64,000 nucleotides of DNA from Rhizobium oryzihabitans (lineage in GTDB: Bacteria > Pseudomonadota > Alphaproteobacteria > Rhizobiales > Rhizobiaceae). Positions 1-8,632 of the stretch are shown here, in pieces; position 1 is the first letter of the stretch; every line of letters begins with the position of its first letter. The DNA lies in assembly GCF_010669145.1 (NCBI RefSeq), contig NZ_CP048632.1:2686501-2750500 (forward strand), read 5' to 3'. The notes beneath the pieces were generated by a model. It searched no databases. It saw only the letters and a list, made by a program, of their open reading frames with translations, and was not told the DNA's origin. A program made the translations under genes and the position numbers.

Positions 1-7
1 ATGCCAG

Positions 8-906
8 TCATCTCCCCACCCTTGCAGCGACAAAATCGATGAAGGCGCGAACGCGCGCTGCAAGATGTTCATGGCCGGCATAAACGGCGTGGATCACCTC
101 CATCTCCTCGGCATTATAATCCTCCAGCACAGGCACGAGCAAACCGGCCTCGATGTCCGGTTCGATGTGAAATTCTCCGACCCTTCCGAGCCCGAGGCCT
201 GTCAGGCATAGCCTTCGCATGGCCATGCCGCTGTTGACCGAGACGTTACCGGTGATGGGGAGGCGGTACACCTCCGTCGAGCCAGGATCGCGGAAGGGCC
301 ATTCGTTGAGGCTGCGGCTGAAATTGAAGCTGAAGCAGTTGTGGTGCATCAAATCCTGCGGCGTTTCCGGCATGCCGTGTTTTTCGATATAGGCGGGGGA
401 GGCGACGATGACCCGGCGGACTTCCTTCAGCTTTCGCGCCTTAAGGGACGAATCTCCCATGCTACCGGAGCGGATGGCGATATCGGTGCGCTCCTCGATC
501 AGGCTGATGACGCCGTCGGTCAGCGAGATATCCAGCTCGATTTCCGGATAAAGTGACAGGAATTCTGGCGCGAGCGGCAGGAGGTAGCGTTCGCCGAAAC
601 CGAGCGTGGCGTTGATGCGCAGCAGGCCGCGCGGCACCACCTTGCCGCCGCTCGCCACGATCTGCTCTGTCTCTGCTATGTCAGCAAGAATGCGCCGTGC
701 TCGGGAAAGATAGATTTCTCCCTCGGGTGTCAGCGTCACAAGCCGGGTGGAGCGAGCGAGAAGGCGGGTGCCGAGACGGTCTTCGATGCGGGTGACGAGT
801 TTGCTCACTGCCGAGGGGAGAGCTTCAGCCTGCGTCCGGCGGCGGAAAAACTGCCGAGTTCGGCTGCCGCCACGAAGACTTCCATTTCTCCGGCCCGATT
901 GTCCAT
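8..906 (-). pseudogene. LysR-family transcriptional regulator, frameshifted
   Basis: LysR-type regulator transcribed away from the MFS gene it probably controls. Translation from the ATG at 904-906 gives MDNRAGEMEVFVAAAELGSF, the start of the LysR winged-helix domain, and stops after about 33 codons. The remaining DNA-binding helix (SKLVTRIEDRLGTRLLARST) and the whole LysR substrate-binding domain continue in another frame down to the stop at 8-10. The break lies at the GGGG run 815-818: one extra G restores the family motif LSPSAVSKLV and an unbroken protein of 299 residues, the usual LysR length. As read, the gene is broken. Five other genes in this window carry the same kind of one-base loss, so a sequence error is at least as likely as a real mutation. 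Confidence 0.85.
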
Positions 907-1000
907 TGCCGCACCACCTGTGAAACTAATTCAAAGGCCTTTATCCGATCTTGCCGATTATCATGCAAGTCCCCGTCCCCCATATTGCGCTCATACAATT

Positions 1001-1056
1001 GACCCAACCGGACAGCGTCGCTGTCCAAATGATCCAACCGAACAGCGCCTGCTGTC
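1001..1056. promoter_or_regulatory. Tandem palindromic operator candidate upstream of the MFS gene
   Basis: Two copies of a TGAYCCAACCGRACAGCG block occur 30 bp apart (about 1000-1017 and 1030-1047). The first lies within a perfect 17-bp palindrome, GGACAGCGtCGCTGTCC, at 1010-1026. The second forms a shorter one, ACAGC-GCCT-GCTGT, at 1042-1055. The pair sits between the divergent LysR and MFS genes, ending about 40 bp before the chosen MFS start. The arrangement suggests a dimeric repressor or activator site used twice. The binding protein is not known; the neighbouring LysR is one candidate, although the sites do not look like a classical T-N11-A box. Confidence 0.5.
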
Positions 1057-1097
1057 AGAACGCCCGCGATCGCTATCGGGGCGAAGAGGTATTCGTC

Positions 1098-2279
1098 ATG
1101 CCATTGGCCATATTTGCCTTGACGATCGCGGCTTACGCGATCGGGACTACGGAGTTCGTCATCGTCGGCCTTTTGCCGACGGTCGCCAACGATCTTCATA
1201 TCACCCTGCCGCTTGCCGGCCTCATCGTCAGCGTTTATGCGCTCGGCGTTACTTTCGGCGCACCGATCCTGACAGCGCTTACCGGCAAGATAGAGCGAAA
1301 GCCGCTCCTGCTCGGCCTCATGGCCCTGTTTATCGTCGGGAACACCGCCGCGGCGCTGTCGCCGAGCTATGGGACGCTTCTCGTCGCGCGGGTGCTTGCC
1401 GCCTTCGCTCATGGCGTTTTCTTCTCTGTCGGTGCGACGATCGCTGCCGACCTCGTGCCGGAAAACCGCCGTGGCTCGGCGATTGCCATGATGTTCATGG
1501 GGTTGACCGTCGCCATCGTCACCGGCGTGCCTATCGGCACCTATATCGGTCAGATCTTTGGCTGGCGCGCCACCTTCTGGGCCGTTGCCGCTCTTGGTGT
1601 TGTCGCTTTTGCCGGCATCGCTTCCCTGTTGCCTTCGACGCTGAAGAAAGCGCCGCCCGCAAGCCTCCTCGATCAGGTCCGCGTGCTTGGTTCCGGTCGC
1701 CTGCTGATCGTCTTTGCCATGACTGCGCTCGGTTACGGCGGTACCTTCGTCGCCTTCACCTTCCTCGCGCCGATCCTTCAGGACGTCACCGGCTTCTCCG
1801 AAAAGAGCGTCAGCCTGATTCTCGTGCTCTACGGCATCGCCATCGCTGCCGGCAACATCGGTGGCGGCAAGATCGCCAACAGCAACCCGGTCAGGGCGTT
1901 GATCGGCCTCTTCCTGGCGCAGGCTATCGTGCTGCTCGTCTTCTCCTTCACCGCGGTCTCGCCTGTGCTGACCCTGATCACGCTGGTGGCGCTCGGTTTC
2001 CTGTCCTTCGCCAATGTTCCCGGCCTGCAGCTCTATGTCGTGCAGCTGGCCAAGGAACACCGCCCCGGTGCGGTTGATGTCGCATCAGCACTCAACATTG
2101 CCGCCTTCAATCTCGGCATCGCCATTGGCGCATGGCTTGGCGGTCTGGTGGTGGAATCGCCGATGGGCCTTGCCGCAACTCCGTGGGTCGGCGCCATCCT
2201 CGTCGCCGTCGCCCTGCTCCTCACCCTCTGGAGCAGCGCCCTCGACCGCCGCGCCGCGCTCACGCTGAAAACGGCTTAA
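1098..2279 (+). CDS. MFS transporter, DHA1 family (arabinose-efflux/YdhP-like)
   Basis: Inner-membrane major facilitator protein of 393 residues with about 12 hydrophobic segments. The N-terminal signature AIGTTEFVIVGLLPTVANDL is typical of the AraJ/YdhP branch of the drug:H+ antiporter-1 family, so efflux of a small molecule by proton antiport is likely; the substrate cannot be read from sequence. I chose the ATG at 1098, preceded by GAGG, because the frame upstream to 951 runs through the tandem palindromes and has no transporter-like residues. A divergent LysR gene lies upstream and an aldo/keto reductase follows after 64 bp, probably co-transcribed. LysR-MFS-reductase sets are common detoxification cassettes. 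Confidence 0.88.
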   Translation: MPLAIFALTIAAYAIGTTEFVIVGLLPTVANDLHITLPLAGLIVSVYALGVTFGAPILTALTGKIERKPLLLGLMALFIVGNTAAALSPSYGTLLVARVLAAFAHGVFFSVGATIAADLVPENRRGSAIAMMFMGLTVAIVTGVPIGTYIGQIFGWRATFWAVAALGVVAFAGIASLLPSTLKKAPPASLLDQVRVLGSGRLLIVFAMTALGYGGTFVAFTFLAPILQDVTGFSEKSVSLILVLYGIAIAAGNIGGGKIANSNPVRALIGLFLAQAIVLLVFSFTAVSPVLTLITLVALGFLSFANVPGLQLYVVQLAKEHRPGAVDVASALNIAAFNLGIAIGAWLGGLVVESPMGLAATPWVGAILVAVALLLTLWSSALDRRAALTLKTA

Positions 2280-2343
2280 GCTTTTCACACCAATTCCCGG
2301 CCATTCCCAAGGCTGGCCGGGGCAAACTCACAGGAGAAAATAT

Positions 2344-3177
2344 ATGTTTGATGTCATCGCGAACGGCGCTTCGATCCCGGCGCTCGGCTTCGGCACCTTC
2401 CGCATTCCCGGTCCCGATGTTCTGCGGATCGTTCCGCATGCGTTGAAAGCCGGCTTTCGCCATATCGATACCGCGCAGATTTACGGCAACGAGGCCGAAG
2501 TCGGCGAAGCCATCGTCGGTTCCGGCGTGGCGCGGGGCGAGATTTTCCTGACCACCAAGGTCTGGGTGGAAAACTACAAGCATGATGCCTTTCTCGCTTC
2601 TGTCGACGAGAGCCTTAGGAAGCTGAAGACCGATTATGTTGATCTGCTGCTGCTGCACTGGCCGAGCGACGCGGTTCCGCTTGCCGAACAGATCGGTGCG
2701 CTGAACGACGTCCGCGACGCGGGCAAGGTGCGCCATATCGGCGTTTCCAATTTCAATACGGTGCTGATGACCGAAGCGGTCAGTCTGTCAAAAGCGCCGA
2801 TCGTCACCAACCAGATCGAATATCACCCCTATATCGACCAGGACGTGGTGATCGCTGCGGCCAAGGCCGCCGGCATGTCGGTCACGGGTTATTACGGCAT
2901 GGCCGACGGCAAGGTTTTTGCTGATCCGGTGCTGAAGGATATTGCGGCAAGCCGGGGCAAGTCGGTGGCGCAGGTGGTGCTGCGCTGGCTGGTGCAGCAA
3001 CAGGGAGTCGTCGCGCTTTCGAAGACAGTCAGCGAAGCGCGCGCCGACGAAAACCGCGCGATCTTCGACTTCACCCTGTCGGCCGATGACATGGCGGCGA
3101 TCCGCGCTCTTGCAAAGCCGGACGGTCGCATCGTTTCGCCGGATGGGCTTGCACCCGTCTGGGACGAGGCCGCCTGA
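2344..3177 (+). CDS. Aldo/keto reductase (2,5-diketo-D-gluconate reductase-like)
   Basis: NADPH-dependent aldo/keto reductase of 277 residues, normal for the AKR5 (DkgA/DkgB-like) group. The catalytic tetrad is visible: Asp and Tyr in GFRHIDTAQIYGNE near residues 39-49, Lys in LTTKVW, and His in LLLLHWPS. The C-terminal half carries the NADPH-binding segment around VSEARADENRAIFDF. A good ribosome-binding site (AGGAG) lies just before the ATG. Cytosolic; reduces aldehydes or ketones, natural substrate unknown. It follows the MFS exporter closely and may act in the same detoxification function. A GC hairpin after the stop probably ends the transcript. Confidence 0.9.
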   Translation: MFDVIANGASIPALGFGTFRIPGPDVLRIVPHALKAGFRHIDTAQIYGNEAEVGEAIVGSGVARGEIFLTTKVWVENYKHDAFLASVDESLRKLKTDYVDLLLLHWPSDAVPLAEQIGALNDVRDAGKVRHIGVSNFNTVLMTEAVSLSKAPIVTNQIEYHPYIDQDVVIAAAKAAGMSVTGYYGMADGKVFADPVLKDIAASRGKSVAQVVLRWLVQQQGVVALSKTVSEARADENRAIFDFTLSADDMAAIRALAKPDGRIVSPDGLAPVWDEAA

Positions 3178-3187
3178 TCATGACGGG

Positions 3188-3217
3188 CCGGGAGGGCAAA
3201 CCTCCCGGTCTGGTGTT
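3188..3217 (+). terminator. Probable terminator after the aldo/keto reductase
   Basis: Perfect 8-bp stem CCGGGAGG (3188-3195) / CCTCCCGG (3201-3208) with a GCAAA loop, ten bases after the reductase stop, followed by a weak T-rich stretch ending TTTTC. Confidence 0.55.
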
Positions 3218-3318
3218 TTCGCGGGGGGACTGCGGCACATTCCGGGACAGGAAACGCGCCAAATCGCAATGCATCAGCCATGGCGATGGCCGCCGGCGAT
3301 CTGATTGATCTGGAAAAC

Positions 3319-3393
3319 TGGAGCGGGCGAAGGGATTTGAACCCTCGACCCCAACCTTGGCAAGGTTGTGCTCTACCCCTGAGCTACACCCGC
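3319..3393 (-). tRNA. tRNA-Gly (anticodon GCC)
   Basis: Full cloverleaf on the minus strand. The acceptor arms GCGGGTG and CGCCCGC pair over seven positions, the D-arm carries GCTCAGGGGTAGAGC, the anticodon stem-loop is ACCTTGCCAAGGT with anticodon GCC, and the T-arm contains GGGTTCAAATCCC. The CCA end is encoded (TGG at 3319-3321 on the plus strand). It lies alone between the reductase and a non-coding stretch. No integrase or att duplication is seen next to it. Confidence 0.97.
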
Positions 3394-3775
3394 TCAAAAA
3401 CCGCTGGTCCGGGGTAGTTCGCTGGACTGCGGGCCGCCGAAGCGGCGACGGGTGCTATATCGCTCAATCGTTTTTGGAATGCAACAGTTTCTTTGTGGTT
3501 TCGGCGGAAATTCGTTTGTCGCTCTCTCTTCTTCAATCGACGTGACCGCAGTTGATGAAGAGGCGGGGAGCGCCCGTGAAGCCATTGTTAGAATTGACGT
3601 TTACGGGATCGCCGCTGGCGATTGCCCGCTGTGTAACGGAAAAAATCACCTATTTACATTTGGTTAAAATCTGATTCGACAAGTGATTCGTTCGGGTGTA
3701 CAAATTGCCTGTCCACAAGAAAATCGAACGATATTTGGAACGATACTTGGCATATCATCATCGGGAGGATGAGCC
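3394..3775. other. Intergenic stretch without a recognisable gene
   Basis: About 380 bp between tRNA-Gly and the small gene at 3776. Short open frames on both strands here have no ribosome-binding site or recognisable protein. The stretch is less GC-rich than its surroundings (for example around 3640-3740) and may hold the promoters for the tRNA and for the downstream small gene. Confidence 0.4.
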
Positions 3776-3997
3776 TTGTCGTACGCAGCTTTTGAACGGG
3801 TTGGCGCACAATTGTCGCCAGAGCAGATCACCGATCTGCAGACTATTTTCGATGGCGTATGTTTCGAATGCTTTCAAGACCGCAGCAGCCATGTTGCCAA
3901 TGAGTGCGCGGCGGTTTTGATCCGCAGCGCCCAGCGCGGCATTCTCGACCATGAGATGTTGCGCGATATCGGTCTTGCGGTTTTACGTCGGCACTGA
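3776..3997 (+). CDS. Small conserved-looking hypothetical protein (73 aa)
   Basis: Seventy-three residues, starting at TTG behind a strong GGGAGGA ribosome-binding site. There is no signal peptide or membrane segment; it looks like a small helical cytosolic protein (LSPEQITDLQTIFDGVCFE near the N-terminus). The codon pattern and the well-placed Shine-Dalgarno argue for a real gene. No function is recognised. It converges on dps, sharing the hairpin at 4021-4041. Confidence 0.55.
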   Translation: MSYAAFERVGAQLSPEQITDLQTIFDGVCFECFQDRSSHVANECAAVLIRSAQRGILDHEMLRDIGLAVLRRH

Positions 3998-4013
3998 TTG
4001 CGCCATATTACAA

Positions 4014-4041
4014 TAAAAAAGCGCCCGAGCATCTCGGGCGC
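4014..4041 (-). terminator. Rho-independent terminator of dps (possibly bidirectional)
   Basis: Perfect 9-bp stem GCGCCCGAG (4021-4029) / CTCGGGCGC (4033-4041). Read on the minus strand it is followed by six T, so it is a strong terminator for dps; on the plus strand it is followed by CTTTCG and may also stop the small gene ending at 3997. Confidence 0.85.
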
Positions 4042-4075
4042 TTTCGTGTGTGTTGTGGCGGGAGCCGCTTCCGGC

Positions 4076-4564
4076 TCAGCTCTTTTCCTGAACATGGGCT
4101 TCGAGGAACCACAGCGACTTGTCGAGATCGCGCGAGGCGGCGGTGAAGATGTCAGCCGTGGTCGGGTCGCCGGCCTCGTCGGAATCGTCGATCGCCTTGC
4201 GGATCATGTTCGCCACGTCGCCATAGCGAGCGATCAATTCGTCGAGATGGTCGTGGATCTTGTAGATATCGGTCGGATAGGCCTTGAGCTTCGTCGTCGA
4301 GGAGACGGATTGCAGGCTGCCGAGCGCCGTGCCGCCAAGCTGGACCACACGTTCGGCGATGGTGTCACCGTGAGTGTCGAGCTGGGCGCGGAAGGTGTCG
4401 AGAAGTTCGTGGACGGCAATGAATTGCGGACCCTTCAGGTTCCAGTGGGCCTGTTTGGTCACCAGCGCAAGGTCGATCACCGAAGCCAGCGATTCGTTCA
4501 GAATGCCGATTACGGTCGACTTGGCGTTTGAAGGCAGGTCGTTCTTCGTCTTGTGCGTCTTCAT
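4076..4564 (-). CDS. dps: Dps-family DNA-protecting ferritin
   Basis: Mini-ferritin of 162 residues, the standard Dps length. The ferroxidase signature is present: TKQAHWNLKGPQFIAVHELL followed by DTFRAQLDTHGDTIAERV, giving the His and Asp/Glu ligands that bind iron at the dimer interface. A Lys-rich N-terminal tail (MKTHKTKNDLPSN) fits DNA binding. The dodecamer would oxidise ferrous iron with peroxide and shield DNA in starvation or oxidative stress. Single-gene transcript ending at the hairpin at 4021-4041. It lies next to an iron ABC transporter operon but with its own upstream region. Confidence 0.95.
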   Translation of the reverse strand: MKTHKTKNDLPSNAKSTVIGILNESLASVIDLALVTKQAHWNLKGPQFIAVHELLDTFRAQLDTHGDTIAERVVQLGGTALGSLQSVSSTTKLKAYPTDIYKIHDHLDELIARYGDVANMIRKAIDDSDEAGDPTTADIFTAASRDLDKSLWFLEAHVQEKS

Positions 4565-4686
4565 CGATGTCTCCTGAAGTTGCGGACGGTATGCCGCTTT
4601 GGAAAAGTCCGTCGTTTAACGTCCGGGTCCGTGGCCCTGTTCCATGTTAGGCAATGCGACAGCAAAAATCCTGCGCAATCATCATG

Positions 4687-5444
4687 TCATTCATAAAACA
4701 GGCAGATGCGTCGGCCGTCGATTTCGTTGACGCGGATTGGCATGTCGTAGATGTCCTTGAGGATATCCGGCCGGATGATCTCTTCCGAAGGCCCCTGATG
4801 GCAGATACGGCCCTCACGCATGGCGATGATGGTGTCGGAATACCAGGAGGCGAAGTTGATGTCGTGCAGCACCAGAACCACGGTCTTCTTCAATTCGTCG
4901 GCGGCGCGGCGCATGATCTTCATCATGCCGGAGGCGTGTTTCATGTCCAGATTGTTGAGCGGCTCGTCGAGCAGCACGTAATCCGTATCCTGACACAGTA
5001 CCATGGCCACGAAGGCGCGCTGGCGCTGGCCGCCGGAAAGTTCGTCCAGAAAACGGCCGGCAAGATTTTCGAGATGGAGATAGTCCAGCGCCCGGTCGAT
5101 ATGGACCTTGTCCTCGATGGTGGGCGGCCCTTGGAATAGGGGTAACGGCCGAAACCGACGAGATCGCGCACCGTCAGGCGCGAGGAGATGTGGTTGTCTT
5201 GCCTGAGGATCGAGAGCCGCTTTGCCAGCGTGTCCGAAGGGGTTTTGGTCACATCCAGCCCATCCACCGTCACGGTTCCCGCATCCATGGACATCAGCCG
5301 CGCCACGATGGAGAGCAGCGTGGATTTTCCTGCGCCATTAGGCCCGATGATGGAGGTGACGCCGCCTGCCGGAATAGAGACGGAGACGCCATCGACAACA
5401 ACCGTGTCACCATAGGATTTGCTGATCTGACTGGCGATGATCAT
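4687..5444 (-). pseudogene. Iron-siderophore ABC transporter ATP-binding protein, frameshifted
   Basis: ATPase of a FepC/YclP-like iron-chelate importer. The ATG at 5444 starts a frame with Walker A (IIGPNGAGKST) and the Q-loop region (LSILRQDNHISSRLTV) and runs correctly to YPYSKGRP. From there the correct protein (TIEDKVHIDRALDYLHLENL, signature LSGGQRQRAF, Walker B DYVLLDEPLNNLD, H-loop LHD) continues in another frame to 4687. The switch is at the GGG run 5122-5124; one added base gives an intact 252-residue protein. Its start overlaps the upstream permease stop by 4 bp, showing translational coupling. As read it is broken, which would disable the transporter unless the base is a sequencing loss. 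Confidence 0.85.
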
Positions 5445-6409
5445 CGTGCACCCCGCTTGAGAATGAGACCGATAAAGACGATGCCGCCCAAAAATTCGAT
5501 GATGATGGATAGCGCCGTATCGAAGGCGAATATCCGCTCCAGAACCACCTGGCCGCCGACGAGGCAGATGATGGCGATGAGGATCGCCGCCGGCAGCACA
5601 TAGGCGTGTTTGCTGTTGCCGGTGAGATAATGGGCAAGGGCCGCAACCAGCAGTCCGAAGAACATGACCGGGCCGACGAGTGCGGTGGAGACGGCGATGA
5701 GCACGGAGACCAGCACGAGGATGATGGTGACCGTGCGTTTATATTCGATGCCGAGGCTGATGGCCGTTGCCCGGCCGAGTGAAAGGACGTCGAGCGTGTG
5801 CAGGAGCCGCAAGCCGATGACCGTCACCATGCCGATGATGATGACTGAAACCGTCAGGAGTGTCGGATCGATGGAATTGAAGCTGGCGAACAGCACATCC
5901 TGCAGCACCGTATATTCATTGGGGTCGAGCACGCGCTGCATGAAGCCGGAAAGGCTGCGGAAGAAGACGCCGAAGACGATGCCGACCAGCACCAGAAGAT
6001 GCAGGCTGCGTTCGGCGCCGATGAAAAGCCAGCGGTAGAGCAGGGCGGAGAAGCCGACGAGCAGCGCGGTCTCAGCAAGGAACTTCAGCTGCGGATCGAT
6101 CATGACAACGGTTGCGGAGCCGAAGACGAAAATCAGCCCGGTCTGCATCAGCACGTAGAGCGAATCGAAACCCATGACCGACGGGGTGAGGATGCGGTTG
6201 TTGGTGACTGTCTGGAACAGCACCGTGGAAACGGCGATGGCATAGGCCACCAGCAGAAGCGACAGAAGCTTGATGCCGCGAAACGGCAGCACGAAGCTCC
6301 AGCTTCCCTTTGCGCCGAGTGTCATGAAGGCGGCCATGGAGATGAGCGCCAGCGCCAGAAGCGCCAGCAGCACGATTTTGGCGCGCCTTTCGGGATGTCT
6401 CTCATGCAT
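5441..6409 (-). CDS. Iron-siderophore ABC transporter permease (FecCD family, second subunit)
   Basis: Polytopic inner-membrane protein of 322 residues with the FecCD/BtuC layout of about nine to ten helices. It resembles the FatC/YclO/VctG group: NNRILTPSVMGFDSLYVLMQ, LVGPVMFFGLLVAALAHYL and the C-terminal LGGIVFIGLILKRG. It pairs with the permease encoded immediately upstream (6402-7366) to form the channel for a ferric chelate. Its ATG lies inside the end of that gene and its stop overlaps the ATPase start, so all three are translationally coupled. This subunit is intact. Confidence 0.9.
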   Translation of the reverse strand: MHERHPERRAKIVLLALLALALISMAAFMTLGAKGSWSFVLPFRGIKLLSLLLVAYAIAVSTVLFQTVTNNRILTPSVMGFDSLYVLMQTGLIFVFGSATVVMIDPQLKFLAETALLVGFSALLYRWLFIGAERSLHLLVLVGIVFGVFFRSLSGFMQRVLDPNEYTVLQDVLFASFNSIDPTLLTVSVIIIGMVTVIGLRLLHTLDVLSLGRATAISLGIEYKRTVTIILVLVSVLIAVSTALVGPVMFFGLLVAALAHYLTGNSKHAYVLPAAILIAIICLVGGQVVLERIFAFDTALSIIIEFLGGIVFIGLILKRGAR

Positions 6410-7366
6410 GGTGGCGTTTCCGCAGCAGGAGATAGAGGAACAATGCGCTGCCGATGACGCCGACTACGGTTCCGATCGGTATCTCGTAGGGCGCGCGCAC
6501 GGTTCTGCCGAGGATGTCGCAGGAGAGGACAAAGACCGCGCCCAGCGTCGCCACCCAGGGACGGAGCGGCGCATATTGTCGCCGATCATCAGGCTGACGA
6601 CATTCGGCACGATCAGCCCGAGAAAGGGGATCATGCCGACGGTCACGACGACGACGGCGCTGACCAGCGAGACGATGGTGAGGCCGAGCGCCATGACCCG
6701 GCGATAGTTGAGGCCGAGATTGGTGGTGAAATCGCGTCCCATGCCGGCCACGGTGAAACGGTCGGCGGCAAGATAGGCGGCGATGGCGAAAACGAAACCG
6801 ATCCACAGCAATTCATAGCGGCCGCGCAGCACGCCAGAAAAATCCCCCGTCATCCATGCGCCCAGCGATTGTAAGAGATCGAAACGATAGGCGAAGAAGG
6901 TGGTGATGGCGGAAATGACGCCGCCCAGCATGATACCGATCAACGGCACCAGAAGCACGTCGCGCAGCGGCACCTGCCTCAGGATACGCAGGAAGAGCGC
7001 CGTTCCGGCGAGCGCGAAAGCGGCGGCCACCAGCATCTTGCCGAAGATGGGCGTTTCCGGCGCAAGGAGCGTGATGGTGAGCAGGCCGAGGCCGGCGGAT
7101 TCGGTGGTGCCTGCCGTCGAAGGTTCCACGAAGCGGTTGCGCACCAGCATCTGCATGATGAGACCGGCAATCGCCATCGAGCTTCCCGCCAGTATGAGCG
7201 CCAAAGTGCGCGGAATGCGGCTGACGAGCAGCACGCGCAGCGCATCCGCACTCGTATCCGGCGAAAACAGCGTAGCGAGCGAAACGTTGCTCACGCCCAC
7301 GAACAGGCTGACGATGGCGAGCGTCAAAGCCAGAAGAAGGGCAAGGATGAGAGACAGGGATTTCAC
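6402..7366 (-). pseudogene. Iron-siderophore ABC transporter permease (FecCD family, first subunit), frameshifted
   Basis: FecCD permease of the FatD/YclN type. From GTG at 7364-7366 the frame encodes VKSLSLILALLLALTLAIV and the family hallmarks (LVSRIPRTLALILAGSSMAI, GTTESAGLGLL, LGLIVPNVVSLMIGDNMRR). After DNMRR the correct protein (LRPWVATLGAVFVLSCDILG, then RAPYEIPIGTVVGVIG) is in another frame. The break is within 6561-6571; one added base gives 321 residues ending at 6402 with the usual overlap into the next permease. The longer open frame to 7471 is not used as start because its extra N-terminus (MDPRAKPEDD) is translation of the palindromic repeat at 7442-7516. Confidence 0.82.
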
Positions 7367-7441
7367 GTTGGTGGTTTTTCGAAAATGGCAGAGATTTTCA
7401 GCGATCTTGCAGCTTGCCGAGAGAACGCCAAACTTTCCACT

Positions 7442-7516
7442 GTCATCCTCGGGCTTGGCCCGAGGATCCACAGCCTGTTGCTAGCGATAGATCCTCGGGT
7501 CAAGCCCGAGGATGAC
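7442..7516. repeat. Family 1 palindromic element (twin hairpin)
   Basis: Two inverted copies of one hairpin: GTCATCCTCGGG-CTTGG-CCCGAGGAT at 7442-7467 and its near-exact reverse complement at 7491-7516, separated by about 23 bp. It lies inside the iron operon between the binding-protein gene and the first permease, where a hairpin could lower expression of the membrane subunits relative to the binding protein. Other copies in this window are at 12517, 17907, 23641/24781 (split by an IS), 27934 and 57076. Confidence 0.85.
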
Positions 7517-7583
7517 GTCGCGCGTGGAGCAGCCTGCGAGAGCGCGTGTAAGCAGCTTTTCACAAGCTGACGCCCTGCAGCCT

Positions 7584-8522
7584 TTACGACTTCTTCTCGG
7601 AGACGGCCTTGTAGACCTGATCGAGCAGGGTGGTGAGCGCCGTATAGCCGCTGCTGACGATATAGGCCGCCTGCGGGTCGAGATAGACGATCTGCTTCTT
7701 CTTCCAGGCGTTGGTCTGGTGGATCAGTTCGTTGTCCAGCACCTGTGCGGCGGCCTTGCCGGGGTCCGTCGCGCGGCCGACGCCGGCGTCACGGTCGATC
7801 ACGAAAAGCCATTCGGGATTGACCTCGGCCAGATATTCGAAGGACACGACGTCGCCACGGTCGAAGCGGTCGTCGATATCGGCAGCGACCGGCTTGAAGC
7901 CGATTTCGGTGTGCAGCCAGCCGGTGCGCGAGCTCGGGCCATAAACGCCGACCTTGCCGGCATTGGTGAGGAGGATCATCGCCGTGCCGGAATTCGGCGC
8001 GATGGCCTTCAGCTTCTCAACCTTTTCATCGATGACGGCGTCGAGCTTCTTTGCCTCTTCCTGCTTGCCGAAGATATCGCCGAGCTTGGTGATGTTGGCT
8101 TTCACGCTGCCGATGAATTCCTTGGAATCCACCGACATGTCGATGGCGGGCGTGATCTTCGCAACGTCTGGATATTTCGCGCGTGAACGGCCGCCGACGA
8201 TGACGAGATCGGCTTCCGCCGCATTGATCGCTTCATAATCGGGTTCGAACAGGGTGCCGACCTTCAGATATTTGCCGTCGGCATATTTCTGCAGATAGGT
8301 GGGCAGGTTGGAACCAACGACACCGGCGGGCTCGACGCCCAGCGCATCGAGATTGTCGAGCGAGGGAATATCCAGAACCAGAACCTTTTTCGGCGCGGCT
8401 TTCAGCACGGTCTCGCCCTGCGCGTGCTTGATCGTCATTTCCTCAGCGCCCGCTGTCATCGCGCCAAGGCTGAAGGCCGCTGCCGCCAGCAGCCGAACGG
8501 GGAAGGTGAAGTTGATGGCCAC
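7584..8522 (-). CDS. Iron-siderophore ABC transporter periplasmic binding protein
   Basis: FepB/FatB-like siderophore-binding protein of about 312 residues. It starts at GTG 8520-8522 behind AGGGA; a hydrophobic signal (FPVRLLAAAAFSLGAMTAGA) precedes the mature part. The TroA-type fold is clear: VLVLDIPSLDNLDALGVEPA, FEPDYEAINAAEADLVIVGG and the C-terminal lobe with SFEYLAEVNPEWLFVIDRD. It would capture a ferric chelate in the periplasm and deliver it to the permease pair encoded downstream on the same strand. The first gene of the operon; an Irr-type iron control element lies about 110 bp upstream. Confidence 0.9.
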   Translation of the reverse strand: MAINFTFPVRLLAAAAFSLGAMTAGAEEMTIKHAQGETVLKAAPKKVLVLDIPSLDNLDALGVEPAGVVGSNLPTYLQKYADGKYLKVGTLFEPDYEAINAAEADLVIVGGRSRAKYPDVAKITPAIDMSVDSKEFIGSVKANITKLGDIFGKQEEAKKLDAVIDEKVEKLKAIAPNSGTAMILLTNAGKVGVYGPSSRTGWLHTEIGFKPVAADIDDRFDRGDVVSFEYLAEVNPEWLFVIDRDAGVGRATDPGKAAAQVLDNELIHQTNAWKKKQIVYLDPQAAYIVSSGYTALTTLLDQVYKAVSEKKS

Positions 8523-8632
8523 GGATATGTCCCTTGCAATATGGTTCTGAGCCTGCGGAAGCGTTCCCGCCGGGTTAACTTGATGTTCGCTATCAGCTTT
8601 ATTGGCAAGGTATGCGGAAATCAAAAATATGT

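Noticed and set aside
951..1097. Earlier start for the MFS protein
   Set aside because: This part translates the tandem palindromes, has no transporter-like residues and lacks a good Shine-Dalgarno; the start at 1098 fits the family N-terminus.
825..2060. 411-residue open frame opposite the MFS gene
   Set aside because: Antisense shadow of a GC-rich gene; rich in Asp/Arg/Gly/Gln without any fold, while the plus-strand frame is a clear MFS protein.
3319..3775. tRNA-Gly as an integration site for a genomic island
   Set aside because: No integrase, no direct repeat of the tRNA 3' end, and ordinary genes on both sides.
7367..7471. N-terminal extension of the iron permease (MDPRAKPEDD)
   Set aside because: It is translation of the palindromic repeat at 7442-7516, a typical false extension in Rhizobiaceae genomes.
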